A stretch of DNA of 64,000 nucleotides, from assembly GCA_041402005.1 (NCBI GenBank), contig JAWKTB010000005.1, positions 124,001 through 188,000 of the forward strand. Reading direction: 5' to 3'. Positions within the stretch are counted from its first letter, which is position 1. Every line of letters begins with the position of its first letter. Positions 15,797 through 24,456 of the stretch are shown piece by piece. The position numbers and the translations under genes are program-made. Below the pieces are notes generated by a model, which saw only the letters and a program-made list of their open reading frames with translations, made no database searches and was not told where the DNA came from. This DNA comes from JAJRXR01 sp041402005 (GTDB lineage Bacteria > Planctomycetota > Phycisphaerae > Phycisphaerales > UBA1924).

Positions 15797-17173
15797 ATGA
15801 TGAACCCGTACGACGTATCCCGGCGTGATTTCCTTCGCACCTCGGCGGCCCTGGGCGTCGGCGCCCTCACGCTGCCGACTTTCGCCCGGACGCGGCGTGA
15901 CACCACCCTCCGCGTGCTGAGCATCGGCGTGATCGGGACGATCGGCGAGGCCGACCGCAAGACCATCGCGAGCCACCCGCGGGTCGAGATGGTGGGGCTG
16001 TGCGACATCGACGCAAGCGCGCTCGCGAAGGCCGCCCAGGATCATCCCGGCGCCTTTACATGCGCTGACTATCGCGAGGCGTTCGACAGGTATGGGGACA
16101 AGTTCGATGGCGTGATCGTCTCGACGCCCGATCATTCGCACTGCGCGATCATGACCCGGGCGCTGGCTGACGGGAAGCACGTGTACGGGCAGAAGCCGCT
16201 CGTGCATGAGTTGGAGGAACTCGAGATCCTTGCGCGCGCCGTCAAGGCGCGACCGGAGCTTGTCACCCAGACCGGCGCCCAGCGGATCCAGTCGGCCGAG
16301 CGACGCGCGGCCTATGACATCCTCAAGAGCGGAGCCCTCGGCCCCGTCGTCGAGGTCCACGTCACCTTCGGTAACGGCGCGCTCGCGGGCGGCTACTACT
16401 TCGCCGACGGCGTCCTCGGCGACCCTATCCAGCCGCCCCAGGGCTTCGATTACGAACTCTGGCTCAATGGCGCCCAGCACGAGCCCTGCCGACCGCAGAT
16501 GGTGCAGCGGCAATGGCGGAGCTGGTGGCACTTCGGCGGGGGCCAGATCGCCGACTGGGTCGTCCATCTCACGGACGTCATCTTCTACGCCTTGCCGGAG
16601 CTGCAGAGCCCGACCCAGGTCTGCACGCGCACGCCCTCGCGCGACCTGACGCACTTCCACGCGGACCGCGTCCTCTCCACGCTGACCTACCCCGTTTCAA
16701 GCGACCGCTTCGCCAACTCCACCTGCAACTTCTACTTCTACGACACGGGCCTCCAGCCGGACCGCGCCCAGCTCGGCATCGGCGAGGGTCAGTGGCCCGA
16801 CGGCATCCTCACCATCGTCGTCTGTGAGGGGGGCACGCTCGTCCTCGCCCCCAGCGGCCCGATCGAGGTCTGGCGCGAGGGCCAGATGACACCGGGCCTC
16901 GAGATGCCCGGCCTGCCCACGTACGAGGACTTCAACCACTGGCATGCCTGGGTCGACCAGGCCCTGGGCATCGAGACGCCCAACCTCTGGGCGCCCTTCC
17001 GGCACACGCTCAAGTGCACCGAGGCCGGTCTGCTCGCGGTGAAGGCCGCCAAGTACCGAGGGCAGGTCCTCGACTGGGACCGGCGGACGCTGACCTTCAC
17101 CAACCACGCCGAGGCGACGCGGGAGATCGTCCGGCGGGACTACCGCACGGGCTTCGAGCCGGTCCGCCTGTAG
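15797..17173 (+). CDS. Tat-exported Gfo/Idh/MocA family oxidoreductase
   Basis: This 458-aa protein starts at 15797, with GAGG about 6 nt upstream; ATGs at 15779 and 15800 are alternatives. A twin-arginine signal (SRRDFLRTSAALGVGALTL) shows export of the folded, cofactor-loaded enzyme. The NAD(P)-binding domain follows (SIGVIGTIGEADR, VGLCDIDASAL), then HVYGQKPLVHELEE, in which the usual E-K-P catalytic motif is Q-K-P, as in many planctomycete members. The C-terminal domain carries WHFGGGQIADWVVHLTDVIF. It would oxidise or isomerise a sugar or sugar acid in the periplasm. It follows the ThuA gene, which may be its functional partner; xylB begins 38 bp later. Confidence 0.9.
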   Translation: MMNPYDVSRRDFLRTSAALGVGALTLPTFARTRRDTTLRVLSIGVIGTIGEADRKTIASHPRVEMVGLCDIDASALAKAAQDHPGAFTCADYREAFDRYGDKFDGVIVSTPDHSHCAIMTRALADGKHVYGQKPLVHELEELEILARAVKARPELVTQTGAQRIQSAERRAAYDILKSGALGPVVEVHVTFGNGALAGGYYFADGVLGDPIQPPQGFDYELWLNGAQHEPCRPQMVQRQWRSWWHFGGGQIADWVVHLTDVIFYALPELQSPTQVCTRTPSRDLTHFHADRVLSTLTYPVSSDRFANSTCNFYFYDTGLQPDRAQLGIGEGQWPDGILTIVVCEGGTLVLAPSGPIEVWREGQMTPGLEMPGLPTYEDFNHWHAWVDQALGIETPNLWAPFRHTLKCTEAGLLAVKAAKYRGQVLDWDRRTLTFTNHAEATREIVRRDYRTGFEPVRL

Positions 17174-17211
17174 GCTGACCACGTTCCTGGGCGTTCTGCC
17201 ACAATACACCG

Positions 17212-18777
17212 ATGCTCCTCGGGATCGACATCGGGACATCGTCGGCCAAGGGCCTGCTCCTGGACCCGGATGGGCGTCTCGTCGCCGTGACGAGCCGGGA
17301 GTATCCGATCGCCCGCCCCCGCCCCGGTTGGTCGGAGCAGGATCCCGCGGCGTGGTGGGACGCGACTGTGCTCGTCGTGCGTGAGCTGCTTGCCCGTGCC
17401 GGAATCAAGGCTGGCGAGATCCGCGGGATAGGGCTCTCCGGGCAGATGCACGGCTCGGTGTTTCTCGACGATGCCGCCCTCGAGCGGGCAGGCTCGGCGA
17501 GGATCGACGCGATCCGCCCCGCACTGCTCTGGAACGACCAGCGCACCGCGCCGCAATGCGAGTCGATCGAACGCATCCTCGGTGGACGCCGCGCGACGAT
17601 TCGAGCGGTCGGGAACGCCGCGCTTCCAGGCTTCACGCTGCCCAAGCTGCTGTGGCTCCGGGATCACGAGCCGGACGCCTACGCCCGCGTCGCAAAGCTC
17701 GTGAACCCCAAGGACTTCATCAACCTGAACCTCACCGGCATTCCGACGACAGATGTCGGAGACGCCTCGGGCACGCTGCTCTTCGATCCTACGAAGCGCG
17801 CCTGGGCGCTCGCCGCGCTCGACACGTTTGGCATTGATCCCGATCTTCTCCCCACCGTTCTCGAGTCCGGCGTCGTCGTCGGCGGGCTCACCTCTTGGGC
17901 GGCGAACGAGCTCGGGCTCTGCGCCGGCACGCCGGTGGTGGCGGGTTCGGGCGACAACCAGTGCGGGGCTATCGGCGCGGGAGTCGTCGAGCCCGGCATG
18001 ATCGGCGCTACTCTAGGTACTAGCGGCGTGATCTATGCGCACGCCGACGAGCCGCGCGTCGATATGCCATCGAGCGATGGCGCAGACTTGCCGCCACCCG
18101 GGCGTGTTCACACCATGTGCGCCGCTGCTGGCGAGAGGTCGTGGTGCAACACCGGGTGCATGCTCGCCGCCGCGGGGGCGCTGCAATGGGCGCGCGATAC
18201 CCTCGCGCCCGACACTGGCTTTGACGAGCTCATGGGCGAGGCGGCCGGTGTCCCGGTCGGCGCGGAGGGGCTCGTCTTCATGCCGCACTTGTCCGGCGAG
18301 CGATGTCCGTACCCGGATCCGCAGGCCCGGGCATGCTGGATCGGCCTCAGCACGCGGCACACCCGCGCGCACATGATCCGTGCCGTCCTCGAGGGCGTCG
18401 CCTTCACCATGGCACGGATCCTCGACATCATGCGCTCGCTCCCCGTCCCTGTGAATCACATCCGCATCGGGGGCGGGGGCGCCAAGAGTCATCTCTGGAA
18501 ACAGATGCACGCGGACGTCTTCGGAGCGCCCGTGTCGACCCCCGGAACTGAGGAGGGGCCATCTTTCGGGGCGGCACTCCTCGCCGGCGTCGGCGCCGGG
18601 GTTTGGACCTGCGTGGAGGAGGCGTGCGACACGACCATCTCGATCCGCGAGACGATCGACCCATCCCCGGACGCCCGGCGATATCAGCCCCTTCGCGCTG
18701 TTCACGATGGCCTCTACGATCAGCTCAAAGGCACGTTCCGCGCGCTCGACGAGGGGGCGACGCCCCCGACCCCGTGA
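17212..18777 (+). CDS. xylB: Xylulokinase
   Basis: This 521-aa FGGY-family kinase phosphorylates D-xylulose to xylulose 5-phosphate in the cytoplasm, feeding the pentose phosphate pathway. It has the N-terminal ATPase signature LLGIDIGTSSAKGLL (residues 2-16), the xylulokinase-type IGLSGQMHGSVFLDD (about 77-91), LLWNDQRTAPQC, and the C-terminal phosphate/adenosine motif IRIGGGGAKSHLWKQMHADV. Length matches the family (about 480-520 aa). The xylA gene begins 12 bp downstream, giving the standard xylAB pair, here in reverse order. The start at 17212 leaves a 38-bp gap after the oxidoreductase gene. Confidence 0.95.
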   Translation: MLLGIDIGTSSAKGLLLDPDGRLVAVTSREYPIARPRPGWSEQDPAAWWDATVLVVRELLARAGIKAGEIRGIGLSGQMHGSVFLDDAALERAGSARIDAIRPALLWNDQRTAPQCESIERILGGRRATIRAVGNAALPGFTLPKLLWLRDHEPDAYARVAKLVNPKDFINLNLTGIPTTDVGDASGTLLFDPTKRAWALAALDTFGIDPDLLPTVLESGVVVGGLTSWAANELGLCAGTPVVAGSGDNQCGAIGAGVVEPGMIGATLGTSGVIYAHADEPRVDMPSSDGADLPPPGRVHTMCAAAGERSWCNTGCMLAAAGALQWARDTLAPDTGFDELMGEAAGVPVGAEGLVFMPHLSGERCPYPDPQARACWIGLSTRHTRAHMIRAVLEGVAFTMARILDIMRSLPVPVNHIRIGGGGAKSHLWKQMHADVFGAPVSTPGTEEGPSFGAALLAGVGAGVWTCVEEACDTTISIRETIDPSPDARRYQPLRAVHDGLYDQLKGTFRALDEGATPPTP

Positions 18778-18789
18778 GAGGACCCAGAG

Positions 18790-19962
18790 ATGGCGGACTT
18801 CACCCCGACGCCTGCCGACCACTTCACCTTTGGTCTTTGGACCGTGGGCAACACCGGGCGTGATCCTTTCGGCGAGCCTACCCGCCAGTCGCTTGCCCCC
18901 GCCGAGATCGTGGGCCTGCTTGGCGAGGTCGGTGGCGTCTACGGCGTCAACTTCCACGACAACGACCTCATCCCCATAGACGCCACACCCACAGAGGCCG
19001 CCTCGATCAAGCGAGACTTCGGAAGGGCGCTGGAGCGGACAGGCCTGCGAGTCCCGATGGCAACCACAAATCTCTTTACCGACCCGGTGTTCAGGGACGG
19101 CGCCTTCACGAGCAACGACGCCGATGTTCGCGCGTACGCCGTCCAGAAGACAATGCGAGCGATGGACCTCGGCGCGGAGTTCGGGGCGGAGATCTACGTC
19201 TTCTGGGGCGGTCGCGAGGGCGCGGAGACGGATGCGTCGAAGGATCCGATCGAGGCCGAGCGGCGTTTCCGCTTGGCGATCAATTTTTTATGCGCGTACT
19301 CGCTGGACAAGGGCTATCGCTACAGGTTCGCCCTGGAGGCCAAGCCCAACGAGCCTCGTGGGCACATCTTCTTTCCGACCACTGGGCACTATCTCGCCTT
19401 CATCAACACGCTCGAGCATCCCGAGATGGTCGGCGTGAACCCAGAGGTCGCCCACGAGCACATGGCTGGCCTCAACTTCCACCACGGCGTCGCCCAGGCG
19501 CTCGCCGCCGGCAAGCTCTTCCATATCGATCTCAACGACCAAGAGTTCGGGCGCTACGACCAGGATCTCCGCTTCGGCTCGGCCAATCTCAAGCACGCCT
19601 TCTTCCTCGTTCGCCTGCTCGAGACGTATGGGTACGCGGGCATGAAGCACTTCGACAGCCATGCCTATCGCACGGCTGATCGGGACGATGTCGTCGCCTT
19701 CGCCCGTGGCTCCATGCGCACCTACAAGGTTTTGCAGGCAAAGGTCGCCGTCTGGCAGTCCGACCCCGAAGTCCAGCGTCTGCTGGCGTCCATCCCGACC
19801 GGTGATCCCGAGTCCGACGCCCTGATCGGCACGTACTCCCGGGGCGGAGCGGACAGGCTCGCCGGGCTCACCTTCGACAGATCCACGCTCGCGGCACGCC
19901 CACTCCCGTACGAGGCGCTTGATCAACGGACGATGGAGATCCTCATGGGCGTCCAGGCGTAG
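18790..19962 (+). CDS. xylA: Xylose isomerase (class I)
   Basis: This 390-aa TIM-barrel enzyme interconverts D-xylose and D-xylulose (and glucose/fructose). Length and motifs match the shorter class I, actinobacterial-type isomerases: FTFGLWTVGNTGRDPFG near the start, GVNFHDNDLIP with the catalytic His, YVFWGGREG, FALEAKPNEPRGH with the metal-binding Glu, HIDLNDQ and MKHFDSHAYRT. Its position 12 bp after xylB shows co-transcription. Together they convert xylose to xylulose 5-phosphate. gnd begins 40 bp further on, so pentose and gluconate routes are probably expressed together. Confidence 0.96.
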   Translation: MADFTPTPADHFTFGLWTVGNTGRDPFGEPTRQSLAPAEIVGLLGEVGGVYGVNFHDNDLIPIDATPTEAASIKRDFGRALERTGLRVPMATTNLFTDPVFRDGAFTSNDADVRAYAVQKTMRAMDLGAEFGAEIYVFWGGREGAETDASKDPIEAERRFRLAINFLCAYSLDKGYRYRFALEAKPNEPRGHIFFPTTGHYLAFINTLEHPEMVGVNPEVAHEHMAGLNFHHGVAQALAAGKLFHIDLNDQEFGRYDQDLRFGSANLKHAFFLVRLLETYGYAGMKHFDSHAYRTADRDDVVAFARGSMRTYKVLQAKVAVWQSDPEVQRLLASIPTGDPESDALIGTYSRGGADRLAGLTFDRSTLAARPLPYEALDQRTMEILMGVQA

Positions 19963-20002
19963 CAGACGACACCCCTGTCCGAGCGGTACGATCTCCGGCG
20001 CT

Positions 20003-21424
20003 ATGGACGGGACACTCGACATCGGCGTCGTCGGGCTCGGTGTGATGGGGCGGAGCCTCGCCCTCAACATGATCGACCATGGAATCGGAGTCGGGGGGAC
20101 GGACCTCTCCGCGGATCTCGTGCGACGCTTCGTGGCGGAGGGGGGCGCCGACGCCCGGGGCTTCGACTCTTCGCATGACCTGGCCAGCCAGCTCAAGCGA
20201 CCACGCCGCCTGCTTATCATGGTCCCCGCGGGCCCCGCCGTGGACGCGGTGCTCGAGGACCTGACCCCGCGTCTCGAGGCGGGCGACATCGTGATCGACG
20301 GCGGGAACAGCAACTACCACGACACAGAGCGCCGGATCGCGACGGCCGCCAAGCGTGGTGTTCTCTACGTCGGCGCGGGCGTCTCGGGTGGCGAGGAGGG
20401 CGCCCGGCACGGCCCGAGCATCATGCCGGGCGGCTCCGAGAACGCCTGGCCCCACATCGCGCCCGCCCTGCAGGCGATCGCGGCACGCGCCCCCGACGGG
20501 GAGCCGTGCTGCGACTGGCTCGGTTCGGGTGGGTGCGGGCACGCCGTCAAGACCGTCCACAACGGCATCGAGTACGCCTTCATGCAGGCGATCTGCGAGG
20601 CCTACGCGTTGTTGCGGCGAGATGGGGTGAGTCCGGACGAAACCGCCGCGACCTTCGCCGCCTGGAACCAGGGAGACATGCGTTGTTTCCTGTTCGAGAT
20701 CACCGAGAAGATCTTCCGGGTGCGAGACGGCGACAGCGAGACGAGACTTGTCGACGTCGTCCTCGACGAGGCCCAGCAGAAGGGGACGGGCAAATGGACC
20801 GCGGAGATGGCCCTGGAGCTGGGCGTTGCCGGCCCGACCCTGGCCGAGGCGGTCTTCGCGCGAGGTGTCTCGTCGCGTCACGAGCTGCGCCGAGCGATCG
20901 GAGAGAGGCTTGGCGGCGCCATCCATGTCGAGAGTGCGGCGCCGCTCGATCGGGGCGACCTCCGTGATGCTCTCTTTGCGACCGTTGTTCTCGCGTTTGC
21001 ACAGGGGCTCGATCTGATTGCCGTCGCCAGCGAAGCGCACGGCTGGGGTGTCCGCCTCGACCGCGTCGCCAAGCTTTGGCGCGCCGGGTGCATCATCCGC
21101 ATCGCCTTTCTCGACCGCGTCAGCGAGGCGATGCGGGGCGATGGCGCCAAGCATCTCCTGCTCGACCCGTGGTTTGCACAGCGTGTTTCGGGCGGAGTCG
21201 CTGGCCTGCGCCGAGTCGTCGCGGGAGCGGCCCGGAGTGGCATTGGATGCCCGGCGATGGCTTCGGCGCTCGCGTACTACGACACGCTCAGGGAGCCGCG
21301 CCTGCCGCACAATCTCCTCCAGGCCCAGCGCGACGCCTTCGGCGCCCACACTTACCGGCGCACCGACCGCCCGGGCGTCTTTCATACAGACTGGCTGGGT
21401 GACGGCGAGACGACGATCCGCTGA
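20003..21424 (+). CDS. gnd: 6-phosphogluconate dehydrogenase (decarboxylating)
   Basis: This 473-aa enzyme oxidises and decarboxylates 6-phosphogluconate to ribulose 5-phosphate with NADP. It is the full-length type (about 470 aa), not the short GntZ type. It has the N-terminal dinucleotide site DIGVVGLGVMGRSLALNM, the substrate motif YVGAGVSGGEEGARHGPSIM, HAVKTVHNGIEYAFMQ with catalytic Lys and His-Asn, and a C-terminal LLQAQRDAFGAHTYRR that completes the partner active site. The ATG at 20003 is chosen because the dinucleotide fold starts there; the upstream frame reads through the xylA end. It is convergent with rpiB, whose product uses its ribulose 5-phosphate. Confidence 0.96.
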   Translation: MDGTLDIGVVGLGVMGRSLALNMIDHGIGVGGTDLSADLVRRFVAEGGADARGFDSSHDLASQLKRPRRLLIMVPAGPAVDAVLEDLTPRLEAGDIVIDGGNSNYHDTERRIATAAKRGVLYVGAGVSGGEEGARHGPSIMPGGSENAWPHIAPALQAIAARAPDGEPCCDWLGSGGCGHAVKTVHNGIEYAFMQAICEAYALLRRDGVSPDETAATFAAWNQGDMRCFLFEITEKIFRVRDGDSETRLVDVVLDEAQQKGTGKWTAEMALELGVAGPTLAEAVFARGVSSRHELRRAIGERLGGAIHVESAAPLDRGDLRDALFATVVLAFAQGLDLIAVASEAHGWGVRLDRVAKLWRAGCIIRIAFLDRVSEAMRGDGAKHLLLDPWFAQRVSGGVAGLRRVVAGAARSGIGCPAMASALAYYDTLREPRLPHNLLQAQRDAFGAHTYRRTDRPGVFHTDWLGDGETTIR

Positions 21425-21437
21425 AATCGTCCGCGGA

Positions 21438-21896
21438 TCATTCGGCGCTGTTCTCTTCGAACGCTCGAACCTTTGCGAGACGTCGGACGTGGCGCGCCTC
21501 GCCGCTGAACTCCGCTGTCAGGAACCTGTCCAGCAATACGCGTGCGAGGGCCGGGCCAACGATCCTGGCTCCGAGGCAGAGCACGTTCAGATCATCGTGC
21601 TCGACACTCTGTGCCGCGCTATACGCATCATGGCAGACACCCGCCCGAACCCCACGGAACTTGCTCGCCGCCACAGCGGCGCCGACACCGCTCCCACAGA
21701 TCAAGATCCCCCTGGCGGCGGCGCCTGCCTGGATGGACCTCGCGACGAGCTGAGCAAAATCGGGGTAGTCGTCGCCCGGTCCGCTCAGTTCGGCGCCGAG
21801 CAGGAGGAGCGTGTCTCCCCGGGATTCGATCGCCTCCTGGGCGATCCCGAGCAACGGTCTGCCGGCGTGATCGGCCGCGAGTGCGATCGTGGGCAT
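21438..21896 (-). CDS. rpiB: Ribose-5-phosphate isomerase B
   Basis: This 152-aa protein starts MPTIALAADHAGRPLLG; upstream in-frame residues are rejected because this is the canonical RpiB beginning. It has the family motifs ADHAG, YPDFAQ, the CGSGVGAAVAASKFRGVRAG loop (catalytic Cys in CGSG) and CHDAYSAAQSVEHDDLNVLC with His residues at the active site. It interconverts ribulose 5-phosphate and ribose 5-phosphate. It is on the opposite strand, convergent with gnd (13-bp gap) and divergent from zwf (about 100 bp), so it completes the oxidative pentose phosphate set in this cluster. A LacAB-type isomerase is a remote alternative. Confidence 0.93.
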   Translation of the reverse strand: MPTIALAADHAGRPLLGIAQEAIESRGDTLLLLGAELSGPGDDYPDFAQLVARSIQAGAAARGILICGSGVGAAVAASKFRGVRAGVCHDAYSAAQSVEHDDLNVLCLGARIVGPALARVLLDRFLTAEFSGEARHVRRLAKVRAFEENSAE

Positions 21897-21997
21897 GGGC
21901 TCGCTCCTGCGGTCGCTCCGGGCTCGAGGACGCCCGTGCCGTCCCGCTCCAGGGAGCGTAGCCTTCTCGATCGGCGACGCCACGCAAACGCCGTCAC

Positions 21998-23566
21998 GTG
22001 GAGACTCCGGTGGAGACCGCCAAACAGTTCTCGCTCGTGCTGTTCGGGGCAACGGGCGACCTCGCCCATCGCAAGCTGTTCCCGTCCCTGTTCCGGCTCT
22101 GGCGGGCGGGATTGATCGATGACTTCCTGATCCTCGCCACCGGGCGAAGCCAGCCCGATCGGCAGGCCTTCCTCGCCTATCTCCGAGAGAACGTCGAGGC
22201 GGCGTCGAAGCAGGCGGGCGCTTGGGCGGAGTTCGAGGGCTTCGTCGAGTACTTCCGCCTCGACGCCAAGAACGAGAACGCCTTCAGCGACTTGGTCAAG
22301 ACGATCGAGGGGCACGAATCCAAGCGGGATCTGCCCGGGAGCAGGCTCTTCTATCTGTCCGTCGCCCCGAGCCTCTTCGCCACGATCACGGAGAACCTCG
22401 GCGAGTCGGGCCTGCTCGAACGCCGGGACAACTCGAACGGGTCTCGCTGGGCTCGTCTTGTGGTCGAGAAGCCGTTCGGGCACGACCTCGAGAGCGCCCG
22501 CAAGCTCGACAAGCACCTCGCGCGATTCGTCGACGAGGACCAGGTCTACCGCATCGATCATTACCTCGGGAAAGAAACGGTTCAGAACCTCGTCGCGTTC
22601 CGTTTTGCCAACGGCATGATCGAGCCGCTCTGGAACAGTCATCACATCGCGAGCGTGCAGATCACCGTCTCCGAGACCCTGGGTGTCGGCGATCGCGCGG
22701 GGTACTACGACTCGGCGGGCGCCCTGCGGGACATGATGCAGAACCACATGATGCAGTTGCTCGCGCTGACCGCCATGGAGCCACCCCTTAGCCTGATGCC
22801 GAACGACGTCCGCAACGAGAAAGTCCGGGTCATCCGTTCGATCCGCGCGCCGAAGTCTCCCGAGGAGGTCGCTGCCAGCACCGTACGAGGTCAATATGGG
22901 GCGGGCGTCATTCACGGCAAGCCCGTTCCGGGCTACCGCGAGGAGCCCGACGTCGCATCGGGTTCCACGACGTCCACCTACGTCGCGACGCGGATCCGAC
23001 TCGACACATGGCGTTGGACGGGCGTGCCGTTCTACCTGAGGCACGGCAAGCGCCTTCCGGCCCGTGTGTCCGAGATCCGCGTCCGATTTCGCACGCCGCC
23101 GATGCACCTCTTCCATGCGATGTCGTGCGAGCCATCCTGCCCGAACATGCTGCGGATCATGATCCAGCCCGACGAGGGGATCCGCCTGAGCGTGGGCGCC
23201 AAGCGCCCGGGGCCAGGCGTGAACATCGACAGTGTCGACCTGGAGTTCACCTACGCCGAGGCGTTCGGCGCCGACCTGCCCGACGCGTACGAGCGGCTGT
23301 TGCTCGACGCGATCCAGGGAGACCCCACGCTTTTCATTCGCCAGGACGAAGTCGAGGCCGCGTGGGTCTGGGCGGACGCGGTACTCAATGGCTTCGATGC
23401 CCTGCCCGCGCCGACTTATCCCAACTACGCGGCGGGCTCGAGCGGCCCCGCCGATGCCGCCCGCATCTTCGTGCCTCTTTCCGGTTCGCGTGCGAGCGAG
23501 CCACCCGACGCCTGGGGCATGTTCAACGGCGACCCTGGCGGCGACGCGGATGGTGACGACACTTGA
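21998..23566 (+). CDS. zwf: Glucose-6-phosphate 1-dehydrogenase
   Basis: This 522-aa enzyme oxidises glucose 6-phosphate to 6-phosphogluconolactone, producing NADPH. It has the N-terminal Rossmann motif LVLFGATGDLAHRKLFPSL, the VVEKPFGHDL segment, the catalytic VYRIDHYLGKETVQNL (His in DHYLGKE), and later FYLRHGKRLP and the family's conserved C-terminal half. The predicted start is GTG at 21998; GTG at 22010 is an alternative. The last 30 residues are acidic and Gly-rich, a small extension on the usual length of about 490. Its stop overlaps the TTG start of pgl, so the first two steps of the pathway are coupled. Confidence 0.96.
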   Translation: METPVETAKQFSLVLFGATGDLAHRKLFPSLFRLWRAGLIDDFLILATGRSQPDRQAFLAYLRENVEAASKQAGAWAEFEGFVEYFRLDAKNENAFSDLVKTIEGHESKRDLPGSRLFYLSVAPSLFATITENLGESGLLERRDNSNGSRWARLVVEKPFGHDLESARKLDKHLARFVDEDQVYRIDHYLGKETVQNLVAFRFANGMIEPLWNSHHIASVQITVSETLGVGDRAGYYDSAGALRDMMQNHMMQLLALTAMEPPLSLMPNDVRNEKVRVIRSIRAPKSPEEVAASTVRGQYGAGVIHGKPVPGYREEPDVASGSTTSTYVATRIRLDTWRWTGVPFYLRHGKRLPARVSEIRVRFRTPPMHLFHAMSCEPSCPNMLRIMIQPDEGIRLSVGAKRPGPGVNIDSVDLEFTYAEAFGADLPDAYERLLLDAIQGDPTLFIRQDEVEAAWVWADAVLNGFDALPAPTYPNYAAGSSGPADAARIFVPLSGSRASEPPDAWGMFNGDPGGDADGDDT

Positions 23567-24327
23567 GCGAGGCAGACGATGCAACCCGTCCGTCGACGCC
23601 GATTCGTGCGTTCGAGAACGCGGACGAGGCGGGGCGGTTTGTCGCCGACCTTTTGATGGCAGATGCGCGTGCAGCGGTAGAGGCACGCGGGCGTTTCACG
23701 GTTGCCATTCCGGGCGGATCCAGCCCGCGGACGACGTTTCAAGTGCTATCCCAACCCGCGCAGCGCGGGCAGTTCCCATGGGCGCAGACGCATCTGCTGT
23801 GGGTTGACGAGCGTGCCGTCCCGGTCGAGCATCCGGATTCGAACTTTGGCGCGTTCTCACGCGATTTCCTTCCAGTTCTCCCGCTCGCTCCTCCACACGT
23901 GCACCGGATGCTCGGCGAGTTGGGCCCCCATGAGGGGGCCTCGGCGTACCGCGACACGCTTTCAGATGTCATTGCTTCTGAGGGCGGGGAGCCGGGCGCC
24001 CTCGATGCCGTGTTGCTCGGAATGGGTGAGGATGGGCATGTCGCGTCACTGTTCCCGGGTTCGGCGGCGCTGACATCGCGAGACACCGTCATCGGGATCG
24101 TCGATTCGCCCAAGCCCCCGCCTGAACGGATCACGCTGACGCTCCCCGTGCTTCGTGCTGCTCGGCGTCTCGTGATCCTTGCCCTGGGATCCTCGAAGGC
24201 CGACGCCGCGGCGCGGGCGTTGCGGGGCGAGGCGCTGCCAGCGCAGCTGGCGTCCCAGGGAAAGGACGCGATCTGGGTGCTCGATGCCGCCGCGATCGCC
24301 CGTTTCCGGCGTTCGGACACTGACTGA
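23563..24327 (+). CDS. pgl: 6-phosphogluconolactonase
   Basis: This 254-aa protein of the NagB/RpiA-like fold hydrolyses 6-phosphogluconolactone to 6-phosphogluconate, the step between Zwf and Gnd. It has the DevB/Pgl-type motifs FTVAIPGGSSPRTTFQVL (phosphate loop), LLWVDERAVPVEHPDSNFG, and LDAVLLGMGEDGHVASLFPG. The start is a rare TTG at 23563 that overlaps the zwf stop by 4 bp; no ATG or GTG fits before the conserved domain, so this choice is firm. With gnd upstream, the oxidative branch of the pathway is complete in the window. Confidence 0.94.
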   Translation: MSEADDATRPSTPIRAFENADEAGRFVADLLMADARAAVEARGRFTVAIPGGSSPRTTFQVLSQPAQRGQFPWAQTHLLWVDERAVPVEHPDSNFGAFSRDFLPVLPLAPPHVHRMLGELGPHEGASAYRDTLSDVIASEGGEPGALDAVLLGMGEDGHVASLFPGSAALTSRDTVIGIVDSPKPPPERITLTLPVLRAARRLVILALGSSKADAAARALRGEALPAQLASQGKDAIWVLDAAAIARFRRSDTD

Positions 24328-24456
24328 CCGGTGTGGAGCGAGTATCTCCGGCGCCGTTCAGCTTCCGATCCCATCGAAGGGTGGCCTGGGGCACACTCAA
24401 GACGACAGCGCGGAACTTTCATTCGCGTGCCAAACCTATTGACATCCGGGCGCGGG

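Noticed and set aside
21785..23686. Long minus-strand open frame antisense to zwf
   Set aside because: It is Arg/Gly/Asp-rich with no family signal and mirrors the codons of a clear Zwf; a high-GC shadow.
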